Shown: positions 18,696-27,459 of the stretch, piece by piece | Numbering within the stretch: position 1 is the stretch's first letter | How the letters are laid out: each line of letters opens with the position of its first letter | Assembly: GCF_000820165.1 (NCBI RefSeq) | Contig: NZ_CDDD01000033.1 | Span: 1-41,206, forward strand | Direction of reading: 5' to 3' | Source of the DNA: Aeromonas taiwanensis | Lineage (GTDB): Bacteria; Pseudomonadota; Gammaproteobacteria; Enterobacterales; Aeromonadaceae | Length of the DNA stretch: 41,206 nt | The notes under the pieces: generated by a model | The model's database searches: none | Seen by the model: the letters and a program-made list of their open reading frames with translations, nothing else | Told to the model about the DNA's origin: nothing | Translations under genes and position numbers: made by a program

Positions 18696-19710
18696 CCAGC
18701 TCCGGCGTAATTGCTCGGAACAGGGCTTCATCGAAGGCGTCTTTCTCCTGGGGCGGGAGCCGATAGTCTGCCCCCTTGGCATCGAAGATGTCGATGGCCT
18801 GATAGCGCGGGTGGTTCACCGGGTTGGCGATGATTTTGTCGCCACCTGGCGCCACTATGGTCAGCAGCGGTAGATCGATGGCCTGCGCCATGTGCCGCGG
18901 GCCGGTGTCGTTGCCGACGAAGAGCTGGCAATGGGCGAAGAGCCCGACCAGCTCGCGTACCGAGCGGGTCTTGATCTGGTCAAACACGCTGGCTTGCAGC
19001 GCCTCAGGCAGTAACGGTCTGAGACCCCGATTGTACTCCTCTTCCCCCGGCCCGCAGTAAATCAGTATCTGGGCGTTGTGCTCCTCGATGAGCCAGTGCG
19101 CCACCTCGGCGAAGCAGTCGATGGGCCAGCGCTTGTAGTGGCCCAGCGAGTTGACCCCCATGGCGATGAGCGGGCGGGCCGGATCTACATCGGCGGCCAG
19201 CAGGGTCTCGCGTCCCCGTTGCCTCTCCTCGTCGCTGAGCCAGAGATAGTAGTTGCGATCCTCCCTGACGAGGCCGAGGGGCTTGAGCAGGGAGAATCTG
19301 TCGTCCACCAGGGTGCTGTTGCCCCGATGCTCGGTGTCATGTCGGAAGCGCACGATGCGATTGTGGCCGAGTCGCCAGGGGAAGGAGTCGAATCCGATCC
19401 GCAGCCCGGCCCCGGAGAGCAGGCAGGTCAGCAGGCCTATCATCTGGCCCTGGCTGTTGATCACCACGTCGTATTGCTCGCGGCGGATCCTCAACAGCAA
19501 ATCCTTCATGTAGCGCCACTCGTTGCGGCGCGCCTTCTCGATGACGATTAAGCGGTCGATGTTGGGGTTGCCCTCCGCCATTCCCGCACAGTAATCCATG
19601 ACCAGATAGTGAACCTCCCCGGCAGGATCGTGCTGTTTGAGGTTGTTGCACAGGGCGGTGGAGATCAGCACGTCCCCTATCTGTTTGGTTTGTACTACCA
19701 GGTATTTCAT
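18646..19710 (-). CDS. Glycosyltransferase family 9 (heptosyltransferase, WaaF/WaaQ-like)
   Basis: A 354-aa cytoplasmic GT-B heptosyltransferase-like enzyme for LPS core. Seen: N-terminal YLVVQTKQIGDVLISTAL (family KxxGDxxxT), VINSQGQ near 104, GHYKRWP near 215, IYCGPGEEE, and GNDTGPRHMAQA near 271-282, the donor-binding DTGxxH element. The start is MKYLVVQ at 19710, where homology begins; an ATG at 19734 is possible, and neither has a strong ribosome-binding site. It is transcribed toward the LPS block, with no gene partner on its strand. Confidence 0.87.
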   Translation of the reverse strand: MKYLVVQTKQIGDVLISTALCNNLKQHDPAGEVHYLVMDYCAGMAEGNPNIDRLIVIEKARRNEWRYMKDLLLRIRREQYDVVINSQGQMIGLLTCLLSGAGLRIGFDSFPWRLGHNRIVRFRHDTEHRGNSTLVDDRFSLLKPLGLVREDRNYYLWLSDEERQRGRETLLAADVDPARPLIAMGVNSLGHYKRWPIDCFAEVAHWLIEEHNAQILIYCGPGEEEYNRGLRPLLPEALQASVFDQIKTRSVRELVGLFAHCQLFVGNDTGPRHMAQAIDLPLLTIVAPGGDKIIANPVNHPRYQAIDIFDAKGADYRLPPQEKDAFDEALFRAITPELVIQRLETLLAQSQSTD

Positions 19711-19882
19711 GGAGAAGGCCTCATGTGAGGTCATGGTTGAACGACAGCGAAACAGCATATCGCACTCGACCGTCAGATGCTGCCGCGACGGCGTGAAAAT
19801 CCGATCCCCGGCACTGTGCGGACCCGATTTTTGTCTCTCTGCTGGAATATTCGCCACTCACGCGGCCAGCGCAGTGAAAGGC

Positions 19883-19913
19883 AAAAGGCACGACCCTGGG
19901 TCGTGCCTTTTTT
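19883..19913. terminator. Bidirectional intrinsic terminator
   Basis: Near-perfect stem AAAAGGCACGAC / GTCGTGCCTTTT with loop CCTGG, flanked by A- and T-runs. It lies 20 bases past the pseudogene stop on the minus strand. The rest of 19711-19882 shows no gene. Confidence 0.85.
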
Positions 19914-19932
19914 CGGCCACACATTGCTGCGA

Positions 19933-20997
19933 TCAGCGCACGATAAGGCCGAGCAGTATCCCCACCACGCCGAAGTCGGCATCGCTGAAGGTGGTGTTGG
20001 CAAAGCCGAGATCCCCCAGCACTGGTAACAGGAACACCGGCAGGAAGGTGATCAGCAGGCCGTTGGCGAAGGCCCCCAGCATGGCACCGCGACGGCCGCC
20101 GGTGGCGTTGCCAAATACTCCGGCCGCCGCGCCGACGAAGAAGTGCGGTACCACCCCAGGAATGATGACGGTGAGCCCCAGCAGATAGAGCAGCACCATG
20201 CCCACCAGACCGGCGGCAAAGCTCGACAGGAAGCCGATCAGCACCGCATTGGGGGCGTAGGGGAAGACGATGGGGCAGTCCAGCGCCGGTTTGGCGTTGG
20301 GCACCAGCTTGTCGGAGATCCCCTTGAAGGCCGGCACGATTTCGGCGATGACCATCCGTACCCCCTGCAGGATCACATAGACCCCGGCGGCGAAGGTGAT
20401 GGACTGCATCAGGGAGAACATGAACCAGTGCTTGCCCTTGGCGACTTCCGATACGTAATCCGCACCGGCAAACAGGGAGGTGATAAGGAAGATGATGCCC
20501 ATGGCGAAGGAGATGGCCACCGGGGTATCGCGCAGGAACAGCAGGCTCTTGGGCACCTGCACCTCCTCGCTGCTGCGGGCCTTGTTGCCGAACCTGGCGC
20601 CGATCCAGCCGGCCAGCACGTAGGAGCGGGTGGAGAAGTGGCCGAGTGCCAGGCCATCGGAGCCGGTGATCTGCTTCATGTAGGGGTGGGCGAGGGCCGG
20701 GAACAGCACCATGGTCACGCCGACCACCAGGCTGCCCACCGCGATCAGCGGGATGCCGCTCATGCCGCCGGCGGAGAGGATGGCCGCCACCATCATCGAC
20801 ATGAACAGGGTGTGGTGGCCGGTCAGGAAGATGAATTTTCACGGGGTGAGCCGGGCGATCAGGATGTTCACCAGCATGGCGAAGAACATGATCATCGCCA
20901 TCTCCTTGCCGAACGACTGCTGGCGCGGGATCTGCCGGCTGGCGTCTTCACCCAGGTGGCGACCGGGATCGGGCTGAGACAGGTGGCTGGCCGGACC
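19933..20997 (-). pseudogene. UlaA-type PTS ascorbate-like EIIC component, truncated with in-frame stop
   Basis: The 289-codon open part (20802-19933) matches the C-terminal two thirds of the SgaT/UlaA family: GSDGLALGHFS near 48-58, YVILQGVRMVIAE, PIVFPYAPNAVLIGF, FFVGAAAGVFGNATGG. Homology continues upstream in the same frame (GKEMAMIMFFAMLVNILIAR, then KFIFLTGHHTLFMSMM) but is broken by TGA at 20841-20839, where a TGG tryptophan is likely. An in-frame TAA at 21000-20998 and missing N-terminal ~90-100 residues show 5' truncation. No EIIA or EIIB gene is adjacent. A short product from the ATG at 20802 is possible but would lack the first membrane segments. Confidence 0.82.
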
Positions 20998-21084
20998 TTA
21001 ATTAATCGCTGACTAGCACCACTGGCGGGCCCCATTTTTCTGGATAGACTTTGAAGGCCGGTGCACTATCCAAGGAGAATGAGC

Positions 21085-21207
21085 ATGGGTAAGCAGACAC
21101 CGGATTTCGAGCTCGACGACGAGTGGGAGCCGGAATCCTGGGAAGACGAACTGGAGGAGTTCGACGACGAGAGCTGGCTGGACGACGACCCTCTCGACGA
21201 TCAATGA
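21085..21207 (+). CDS. Small highly acidic protein (40 aa), unknown
   Basis: Codes for 40 residues, of which 20 are Asp or Glu and only one is Lys; four Trp are spaced through it (WEPESW, SWLDDD). AAGGAG stands seven bases before the ATG, and a perfect 9-bp terminator hairpin follows, so it has its own translation and termination signals. No homologue is recognised. A DNA-mimic or metal/protein-binding role could be imagined, but nothing in the sequence proves one. It lies between the PTS pseudogene (opposite strand) and a lipoprotein gene. Confidence 0.65.
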   Translation: MGKQTPDFELDDEWEPESWEDELEEFDDESWLDDDPLDDQ

Positions 21208-21223
21208 CTCCCTGTAACGCCTG

Positions 21224-21254
21224 CGGGCGGGCCCTGTGCCCGCCCGATTTATTT
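21224..21254 (+). terminator. Terminator after the small acidic gene
   Basis: Perfect stem CGGGCGGGC / GCCCGCCCG with loop CCTGT, then ATTTATTT. It lies 16 bases past the stop. Confidence 0.75.
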
Positions 21255-21388
21255 GGCGGCCGGGGACGTCGCCCTTGGTGGGAAGGCGTCGGGCTGGTTA
21301 GAATGAATCTCTCAAATGGCGCTGTGCTTGGCGGTGACCCGTCGGGCTGGCGGCTGGATACACACGCAAACGACAATCAAGGATGATT

Positions 21389-21727
21389 ATGCGCTCACTC
21401 GTCATCATGTTTTGTGTCGCCCTGCTCGGGGGCTGCGTTTCCAACTCGGACGATCCCTGCGAGAAGGTGTGGAGTGACGTCGGCGAGGCCGACGGCAAGC
21501 TCGGTTTTGCCGGCGACAGGGTGGCATTCCATCAGACCCAGTGCGGAGACAAGGTGGACGTCGCTCTGTGGGAACAGGGGCGGCAGAAGGGACTGGCCTG
21601 GTATTGCCGGCCCGAGCACCTCTATCTGGCCGGGCGGTCGGGAGAGGAATATCGAGGCGTCTGCCCCAACGACGTCCAGGCCCGTCGCCTGGTCGAACAG
21701 GGCCGCCACGGCTGGACCGATCAATAG
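21389..21727 (+). CDS. DUF2799-like lipoprotein
   Basis: A 112-aa predicted lipoprotein. The signal peptide MRSLVIMFCVALLGG ends at a lipobox LGGC, so the Cys would be lipidated and the mature part lie in the periplasm or outer membrane. The mature domain has paired Cys and Gly/Tyr positions (DPCEKVW, GEADGKLG, ALWEQGRQKGLAWYC, YRGVCP) like the DUF2799 family. That assignment is from memory of the pattern; function unknown. The ATG at 21389 is preferred because AAGGA lies five bases upstream; an ATG at 21383 overlaps it. Confidence 0.72.
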   Translation: MRSLVIMFCVALLGGCVSNSDDPCEKVWSDVGEADGKLGFAGDRVAFHQTQCGDKVDVALWEQGRQKGLAWYCRPEHLYLAGRSGEEYRGVCPNDVQARRLVEQGRHGWTDQ

Positions 21728-21774
21728 GGCTCGGCCCGCCCTGCCTTTCCCCTCAGCCCCTGCAGAAACGGGGC

Positions 21775-21945
21775 CTACTCCTCCTTGTTCTTCAGCCGCA
21801 GCGGCTGACACAGGTAGTCCTTGTCGTTGGCGCTGCGGGCACACTTGCCGCACACAAACTTGGGCTTGCGCAAGATTTTGCGCAGCGCCTTGAGATCGGC
21901 CGGGATCTCGTGGCGGCGCCATTCACACAGCGTCTTGTGACCCAT
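21775..21945 (-). CDS. Small zinc-ribbon-like protein (56 aa), unknown
   Basis: The 56-aa basic product begins MGHKTLCEW and has FVCGKCARSANDKDYLC near 31-46, giving CxxC plus another Cys and one more at residue 7, suggesting a small zinc- or metal-binding fold. GAGG lies about ten bases before the ATG. It sits between the lipoprotein (opposite strand) and the FliL-like gene, with 38 bases to the latter on the same strand. No family is recognised. High Lys/Arg content may indicate nucleic-acid or ribosome association, which is inference only. Confidence 0.65.
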   Translation of the reverse strand: MGHKTLCEWRRHEIPADLKALRKILRKPKFVCGKCARSANDKDYLCQPLRLKNKEE

Positions 21946-21983
21946 GGCGTTATGTCCTCGACTGTGAATGTAAGGGGAGTGAG

Positions 21984-22418
21984 TTACTGGTACAGGTACT
22001 TGGTGAAAATGAGCTCGCGCACCGCCTTCTTGCCGGTCTCCTTGACCAGCAGTTCGTTGACTCTGGCCTCACACTCCTTGCGCAGCTCCTCCCGGCTCAC
22101 CAGGGACTTGATCTGGGCGCCCGTCTTGCTGCCAATCAGGCGGATGATGGCGTCGCGGATCAGGGGGTCGTGCTGTTCCAACAGCGCGAGATCGGCGGCG
22201 TTCTCGGCCATCAGCTCCACCGTTACCCGCACGTAGCCCAGGGTTTTGCCATCGCCAAGGTAGTTGGTGATGATGTCCGGATCCAGCGCATGATAAGCAA
22301 AGCCCGGCTGGACGGCGGAGGAGGCAGCGTCGGTGGCTGCCTCTTCGTTGGCGAAGGCCTGCGTTTGCAGCAGGGTACAACCCAGGGATAACACCAGCAG
22401 AATTCTGAAGATCTTCAT
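21984..22418 (-). CDS. FliL-like secreted protein
   Basis: A 144-aa protein with an N-terminal signal/anchor (MKIFRILLVLSLGCTLLQTQAFA, likely cleaved near 23). Its domain resembles flagellar basal-body protein FliL: LGDGKTLGYVRVTVELM, LLEQHDPLIRDAIIRLIGSKT, EELRKECEARVNELL. No flagellar genes are nearby, so this is probably a FliL-family paralogue rather than fliL itself. It is divergent from ubiC with 145 bases between starts. Confidence 0.75.
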   Translation of the reverse strand: MKIFRILLVLSLGCTLLQTQAFANEEAATDAASSAVQPGFAYHALDPDIITNYLGDGKTLGYVRVTVELMAENAADLALLEQHDPLIRDAIIRLIGSKTGAQIKSLVSREELRKECEARVNELLVKETGKKAVRELIFTKYLYQ

Positions 22419-22563
22419 CTAGATGGCTCGGCAGCGATGGATGCCCCATTTTTGATGCTGTCATCGGGGCCGTCAAGCACGGATGTTCTTACAATTCGCC
22501 ATTGATTTACGGATAATAAACCGGATTTTAACCTGACAACGGAAATCTCCGGATGGTGAAGCT

Positions 22564-23115
22564 GTGAAGTCCGAGTTGACTGTTCCCCTCATCCAGCTCG
22601 TCCCATGGCGGGCTCCCGCAGAGTGCGAACTCCCCGAGGCCTTGCGCCCCTGGTTGCTGGAGACCGATTCCATGACCCGGCGCCTGCGCCGTTACAATCG
22701 CCACCTCTCGGTGCAACTGCTCGGCAATCGCAGCGTGTCGCTGGCAGAGGACGAGCAGGCGCTGGTGGCGGTGCATGATCCCGTTGGGATGTGCCGCGAG
22801 GTCATTCTGCACGGGGACGGCGGGCCCGCCATCCTGGGCTGGACCCTGTTTGCCGAGGAGGTACTGCTTGGCGGCGGCCTGCAGGATCTGGGGGAGCAAC
22901 CGCTGGGGGAGCGCATTTTCGGTGATCTGCCCGCGCGGCGCGATCACCTGCAACTGGCCTGCTTCGAGATCGCGAGCAATCCCTGGTGCCCGGCCGGCAC
23001 TGTCTGGGGGCGCCGTTCCCGCCTCTATCTGGGGCAGTGGCCCTTGCTGGTCCACGAACTCTTCCTGCCCTCGCTATCGTCCAACGGGTTGCCATCGCAT
23101 AAGGAGCTGGTGTGA
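22564..23115 (+). CDS. ubiC: Chorismate pyruvate-lyase UbiC
   Basis: Cleaves chorismate to 4-hydroxybenzoate and pyruvate, first committed step of ubiquinone synthesis. The 183-aa product (E. coli 165) keeps the active-site residues: R78 in [11 protein letters not shown]150 in WGRRSRL and E165 in [20 protein letters not shown] near 31-43 matches the E. coli LLEDSMT block. The start is a GTG at 22564; the ATG at 22553 runs into a stop after four codons. ubiA overlaps its stop, so ubiCA is one unit. Confidence 0.94.
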   Translation: MKSELTVPLIQLVPWRAPAECELPEALRPWLLETDSMTRRLRRYNRHLSVQLLGNRSVSLAEDEQALVAVHDPVGMCREVILHGDGGPAILGWTLFAEEVLLGGGLQDLGEQPLGERIFGDLPARRDHLQLACFEIASNPWCPAGTVWGRRSRLYLGQWPLLVHELFLPSLSSNGLPSHKELV

Positions 23116-23981
23116 AGCTGTTAACCAAGGAGCGGGGACTGGCCTATGCGCAGTTGGCCCGCATCGACAAGCCCATCGGCACCCTGCTGCTGCTGTGGCC
23201 GACCCTCTGGGCACTCTGTCTGGCCGCCGGCGGCCTGCCGGACCCCTGGATCCTGACCGTGTTCGTGATCGGCGTCTTCCTGATGCGTTCGGCGGGCTGC
23301 GTCATCAATGACTATGCGGATCGCAACTTCGACGGCCACGTGAAACGCACCGCCGGGCGACCGCTGCCCATGGGCCGGGTCGCCGAGCGCGAGGTACTGA
23401 TCCTGTTCGCCGTGCTGGCGCTCATCTCGTTCGCCCTGGTGCTGACCCTGAACCCGCTCACCATCGGCCTGTCGTTTGCCGGCCTGCTGCTGGCGGTCTG
23501 CTACCCCTTCATGAAGCGGTTCATCCCCATTCCGCAGCTGGTGCTCGGGATGGCGTTCTCCTGGTCCATTCCCATGGCCTATGCGGCCCAGGCCAATGCC
23601 CTGCCGCCTGTGGCCTGGCTGCTGTTTCTCGCGAACCTGCTGTGGACCATCGCCTACGACACCGAGTACGCCATGGTGGACAGGGACGACGACCTCAAGC
23701 TCGGCCTCAAGTCGAGCGCCATCCTGTTCGGCCGCCACGACAAGCGGATCATCGGCGGGCTGCAGCTCGCGACCCTGCTGATCCTGCTGGGAGTGGGCCA
23801 GCTGATGGGGTTGGGCTCCGGTTACTACTGGGGTCTACTGGGGGCGGCGGCGCTGTTCGTCTATCAGCAGCGGCTCATTCGGGAGCGGCAGCGGGAGGCC
23901 TGCTTCCAGGCCTTCCTCAACAACAACTACGTGGGGGCCCTGGTGCTGCTCGGGGTGATCGTTCACTACCTGCAGGGCTAG
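23112..23981 (+). CDS. ubiA: 4-hydroxybenzoate octaprenyltransferase UbiA
   Basis: Integral membrane prenyltransferase attaching the polyprenyl tail to 4-hydroxybenzoate. The 289-aa product has about eight membrane segments and both aspartate motifs: NDYADRNFD at 66-74 (NDxxDxxxD) and [12 protein letters not shown] near 182-193. [14 protein letters not shown] near 17-30 is a family signature. The start is a GTG overlapping the ubiC stop, with AAGGAG five bases upstream. Confidence 0.96.
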   Translation: MKLLTKERGLAYAQLARIDKPIGTLLLLWPTLWALCLAAGGLPDPWILTVFVIGVFLMRSAGCVINDYADRNFDGHVKRTAGRPLPMGRVAEREVLILFAVLALISFALVLTLNPLTIGLSFAGLLLAVCYPFMKRFIPIPQLVLGMAFSWSIPMAYAAQANALPPVAWLLFLANLLWTIAYDTEYAMVDRDDDLKLGLKSSAILFGRHDKRIIGGLQLATLLILLGVGQLMGLGSGYYWGLLGAAALFVYQQRLIRERQREACFQAFLNNNYVGALVLLGVIVHYLQG

Positions 23982-23992
23982 CCCCACGAGAT

Positions 23993-24022
23993 AAAAAAAG
24001 GCCGCATGATGCGGCCTTTTTT
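23993..24022. terminator. Bidirectional terminator between ubiA and plsB
   Basis: GGCCGC / GCGGCC with loop ATGAT, flanked by a long A-run and a T-run. It serves the convergent ubiCA and plsB transcripts. Confidence 0.92.
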
Positions 24023-24038
24023 CTTTTCCGGTTGCTCC

Positions 24039-26462
24039 TCAGAGCCGGTTGCCCGCCTGTATGGTGCGGCGGATCTTGGTGCTGAGCAGCGGCACTATGT
24101 TGTCCGCCAGCGCCTGGAAGCGGCCCAGATCCGGCTTGCAGCCCGGGTCCAGATAGCCTTCGCTGCGCAGGGTGTGGATCAGGGTGCTGAACAGCTTGGG
24201 GTCGAAGAACTCGGGGGCATTGATACCGTGCAGGGTGCCGAGGCGCTCCGCCATCATCAGACCGTCCGCCTCCAGCTGCTCCGCCTCGATGTGGGGCTGG
24301 GCCAGCATGCGGGTCAGCACGATGGCGTAGCGCTGCAGGGTCTCCTGGATGCTCTCGGCCAGCAGCAGCAGGCGTGTCTGGTTGACCGGGTTGACCCAGA
24401 AGCCGCCGTCGCGCGCCTCGATGAGTTGCTGGCGCTGCAGTTCGGCCAGCAGGGCATCGACCAGCTCCGGCAGCTCGTCTTCCTGGTAGCGCAGGAACAG
24501 CTCGGTCTTGAGCAGCGGGTAGATGTCGACGCAGCGGGCGACGATTTCGTTGCGGGAGATCCCCTCGCACCGCTCGATCAATGCCGCCACCAGGGAGGGC
24601 ATGGCGAACAGGTGGAGGATGTTGTTGCGGTAGTAGGTCAGCAGGATCGCCTGGTAGCGGTCCAGGCTGATGATCTGGCCCAGCTTGTCCTCGCTCACCT
24701 CGAACTTGTTGAGCTCCATCGCCTGATCCAGCAGGGTCTTGGCATCCTCGGCCGGCATGGTGCTGTGCGGGCTGTAGGGCACCTGCTTGAGCAGGTCCAG
24801 ATAGGTGTTGAGCTGGGCCTGCAATTCATCCCGGGTCAGGGCGTGGCGCTCGGCGGCCAGCAGCGCCAGGGCGCTCAGGGTCAGGCCGTTGACGGCGGCG
24901 GCATCGTTGATGCGGGTCATCATCAGCTCGGCCAGCTGGTTGACGGTGGGCGCCATCCACTCGGGGCGCTCCTCCTTGCCGATGTGGGCCTTCCACTCCG
25001 GCACCCGTTCGTTGAGGTAGCCGTTGATGGTCAGGGGCTCGCCGAAGTTGACGAAGCCGCGGCCGTAGTTGCGCAGCTTGCGCAGGATGCCGAGTACCTG
25101 CAGGAAGCTCTCTTTTTCCTTGCGGCTGCCCTTGAGCTCGTTGTGGTAGGTGTTCACCTCCATCACGTGCTCGTAGCCGAGGTAGACGGGGACCAGGGTC
25201 ACCGGGCGGTCTAGCCCGCGCATCATGGCCTGCAGCGTCATGGCCAGCATGCCGGTCTTGGGTGGCAGCAGACGGCCGGTGCGCGAGCGGCCGCCTTCGG
25301 TGAAGAACTCCACCGAGTAGCCCTTGGCAAACAGCAGGTTGAGGTATTCACGGAACACCGTGCTGTAGAGCGGGTTGCCCTTGAAGGTGCGACGGATGAA
25401 GAAGGCACCGCCGTGGCGGAAGATGGGACCCGCCGGCCAGAAGTTGAGGTTGATACCTGCCGCGATGTGGGGTGGCACCATGCCCTGGTGGTAGATGACG
25501 TAGGAGAGCAGCAGGTAATCCATGTGGCTGCGATGGCAGGGCACGTAGACGATCTCGTGCCCCTCCTGGGCCAGCTGGCGCACCTGCTCGGCACCGTTGA
25601 CCGACAGGCCGCGGTAGAGCTTGTTCCACAGCCAGCCGAGGAAGCTTTCGCCGAGACGGATCAGCCGGTAGGAGAAGTTGGAGGCGATCTCGTCCATGTA
25701 GCCGTGGGCGCGCTTCTGCGCCTTCTCCAGGCTGATCCCCTCGCGCCTGGCCTCTTCCTCGATGGCCTGCTGGATCACGCCGGAGTCCAGCAACTGCTTG
25801 AACAGCAGGTTGCGGTTCGGCAGTTTCGGTCCGGTGGCGGCCAGCTGCTGGCGGCTGAAGTGGGTGCGGGCGACCCGGGCCAGCTTGTGGGCGATGGCCT
25901 CGTCGGTGCCGTGCTTGTCCGCCATGTAACGCAGAGAGAGGGGCGGGGAGAAGCGCACCAGGTTCTCGCGCCCCTTGAGGATCACGATCAGCGCCTTCTT
26001 CAGGCGGTTCGGCGCCAGGCTGCTGATGATGTTCCAGCCGGAGGCCTCTTCGCCCTCCCGGCCAGGGGCGCGGCCCCAGAACAGGGTGACGGGGACGACC
26101 TGGATATCCAGCGCCGGATCCTGCTTGTGCAAGTCCAGCAGCTGGTGGAACTCCTGCAGGAAGGGGAGCGGCTTGGTGCGCTTGCCAAACAGGGGAGGCG
26201 GACGATCCAGGCAGACATAGCGCGGCAGCAGCTGACCGTTCAGCTCCAGCGGCGTGAAGGGGCCGGGCAGGCCGAGATCCTCGCAGCACTGCTGCAGCGT
26301 CATCAGATCGGTGATCGAGCTGGTCTTCAGGGCATAGACGATGGGTCTGGCCGGATCCAGCTTGAGCTCGGTGATGGGGTTTTCCGGCAGGCTCTTGTGA
26401 TTGACCAAGCCGCTGACCGGCCATTGCAGTATGGCTCTGGAAATCTTCTGTCCAAGGGACAT
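24039..26462 (-). CDS. plsB: Glycerol-3-phosphate acyltransferase PlsB
   Basis: Inner-membrane enzyme acylating sn-glycerol-3-phosphate at position 1, starting phospholipid synthesis. The 807-aa product from the ATG at 26462 has exactly the E. coli length. Acyltransferase motifs are intact: HRSHMD (H310, D315), INLNFWPAGP, FRHGGAFFIRR, FTEGGRSRTGR and the VPVYLGYEHV block. An in-frame ATG at 26498 would add 12 residues and is not favoured. It is divergent from lexA, as in E. coli, but dgkA, which lies between them there, is absent. Confidence 0.97.
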   Translation of the reverse strand: MSLGQKISRAILQWPVSGLVNHKSLPENPITELKLDPARPIVYALKTSSITDLMTLQQCCEDLGLPGPFTPLELNGQLLPRYVCLDRPPPLFGKRTKPLPFLQEFHQLLDLHKQDPALDIQVVPVTLFWGRAPGREGEEASGWNIISSLAPNRLKKALIVILKGRENLVRFSPPLSLRYMADKHGTDEAIAHKLARVARTHFSRQQLAATGPKLPNRNLLFKQLLDSGVIQQAIEEEARREGISLEKAQKRAHGYMDEIASNFSYRLIRLGESFLGWLWNKLYRGLSVNGAEQVRQLAQEGHEIVYVPCHRSHMDYLLLSYVIYHQGMVPPHIAAGINLNFWPAGPIFRHGGAFFIRRTFKGNPLYSTVFREYLNLLFAKGYSVEFFTEGGRSRTGRLLPPKTGMLAMTLQAMMRGLDRPVTLVPVYLGYEHVMEVNTYHNELKGSRKEKESFLQVLGILRKLRNYGRGFVNFGEPLTINGYLNERVPEWKAHIGKEERPEWMAPTVNQLAELMMTRINDAAAVNGLTLSALALLAAERHALTRDELQAQLNTYLDLLKQVPYSPHSTMPAEDAKTLLDQAMELNKFEVSEDKLGQIISLDRYQAILLTYYRNNILHLFAMPSLVAALIERCEGISRNEIVARCVDIYPLLKTELFLRYQEDELPELVDALLAELQRQQLIEARDGGFWVNPVNQTRLLLLAESIQETLQRYAIVLTRMLAQPHIEAEQLEADGLMMAERLGTLHGINAPEFFDPKLFSTLIHTLRSEGYLDPGCKPDLGRFQALADNIVPLLSTKIRRTIQAGNRL

Positions 26463-26599
26463 GTGCGTCTGCTCTCCAAAAAAATGCGGCGTGAGCATAG
26501 CAAATCACCGGCGGCTTGTCGCCGAGAGGTACGATGAGTCCCGAGACGGGATCGAGGACACCCTTTTGGCTGCAATGGGGGACAAATGTCAGCAACGCC

Positions 26600-26627
26600 T
26601 TGCCTTGGCCACAGCACTGTATATACT
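26600..26627 (+). promoter_or_regulatory. lexA promoter
   Basis: TTGCCT (26600-26605), 16 bases, TATACT (26622-26627). The -10 lies inside the first SOS box, so LexA binding should block RNA polymerase. Confidence 0.7.
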
Positions 26628-26632
26628 GCCAG
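26617..26632. promoter_or_regulatory. LexA operator (SOS box 1)
   Basis: CTGTATATACTGCCAG keeps the CTG-N10-CAG core of the LexA box. It lies 20 bases centre to centre from box 2. Confidence 0.85.
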
Positions 26633-26636
26633 TGTG

Positions 26637-26652
26637 CTGTATAAAAAGACAG
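26637..26652. promoter_or_regulatory. LexA operator (SOS box 2)
   Basis: CTGTATAAAAAGACAG is a perfect CTGT-N8-ACAG box, ending 11 bases before the lexA ATG. Two tandem boxes match the autoregulated E. coli lexA arrangement. Confidence 0.93.
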
Positions 26653-26663
26653 GTGCCCATGCT

Positions 26664-27290
26664 ATGAAACCCCTTACCCCTCGCCAGGCCGAAGTCCTGG
26701 AGCTGATCAAGGCGAACATGAACGAGACCGGCATGCCGCCGACTCGCGCCGAGATCGCCCAGAAGCTTGGCTTCAAGTCGGCCAACGCGGCCGAGGAACA
26801 TCTGAAGGCCCTGGCCAAAAAGGGGGTCATCGAGATCATGCCGGGAACCTCTCGCGGCATCCGCCTGCTGCTCGAAGAGGAGGAGGCGCAGCCGGAAGAG
26901 AGCGGCCTGCCGCTGATCGGCAAGGTGGCGGCCGGTGAGCCCATTCTGGCGCAGGAGCACATCGAGAGCCACTACCAGGTGGATCCCGCCCTGTTCCATC
27001 CGCGGGCAGACTTCCTGCTGCGGGTGCAGGGCATGAGCATGAAGAACATCGGCATCATGGACGGGGATCTGCTGGCGGTCCACAAGACCCAGGAGGTGCG
27101 CAACGGCCAGGTGGTGGTGGCGCGGCTCGACGAGGACGTCACCGTCAAGCGCTTCCAGCGCAAGGGCAGCCAGGTATGGCTGCTGCCGGAGAACGAGGAG
27201 CTCTCCCCCATCGAGGTGGATCTCGCCAGCCAGCACCTCACCATCGAAGGGTTGGCGGTCGGCGTCATCCGCAACGCCGACTGGATGTAA
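26664..27290 (+). CDS. lexA: SOS response repressor LexA
   Basis: Represses DNA-damage genes and self-cleaves on RecA-ssDNA filaments. The 208-aa product has the winged-helix DNA-binding domain ([12 protein letters not shown] at 4-15, [15 protein letters not shown]), the cleavage site A90-G91 in KVAAGEP, and the catalytic Ser/Lys dyad S125 (QGMSM) and K162 (VTVKRF), spaced as in E. coli (119/156). The start at 26664 gives MKPLTPRQ; an upstream ATG at 26659 is out of frame. The two upstream SOS boxes imply autorepression. Confidence 0.98.
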   Translation: MKPLTPRQAEVLELIKANMNETGMPPTRAEIAQKLGFKSANAAEEHLKALAKKGVIEIMPGTSRGIRLLLEEEEAQPEESGLPLIGKVAAGEPILAQEHIESHYQVDPALFHPRADFLLRVQGMSMKNIGIMDGDLLAVHKTQEVRNGQVVVARLDEDVTVKRFQRKGSQVWLLPENEELSPIEVDLASQHLTIEGLAVGVIRNADWM

Positions 27291-27306
27291 GCATCCGGCT
27301 CGGTGA

Positions 27307-27330
27307 GGGGCCTCCTGCGGGAGGCCCCGT
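27307..27330 (+). terminator. Probable terminator after lexA
   Basis: Stem GGGGCCTCC / GGAGGCCCC with loop TGCG starts 17 bases past the lexA stop. The following T-run is poor (GTCATTT). Confidence 0.6.
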
Positions 27331-27415
27331 CATTTGGACACTCCTCCCCGGGCGCCAGTCTGTTCCCCCTTTCGTCGCTCCCACCGCCCTCCCCGCTGCA
27401 AACAGTCCCGCCACA

Positions 27416-27459
27416 GACAGTGCATTTCGGATATATCCTTTGATAAGGCTCGCACTGTC
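27416..27459 (+). repeat. Long-range inverted repeat in the lexA downstream gap
   Basis: GACAGTGC (27416-27423) and GCACTGTC (27452-27459) frame 28 bases containing the palindrome GGATATATCC (27429-27438). The surrounding 27331-27667 gap has no convincing gene; a 50-codon ORF at 27477 has no support. A further CGTAC-N5-GTACG repeat lies at 27581-27595. These could be operators or structured leader RNA for the next gene. Confidence 0.45.

Noticed and set aside
19721..20842. 373-codon minus-strand frame overlapping the PTS pseudogene
   Set aside because: The translation is a low-complexity Arg/His/Pro/Gly shadow. The UlaA-like frame explains the same DNA with clear membrane segments and motifs.
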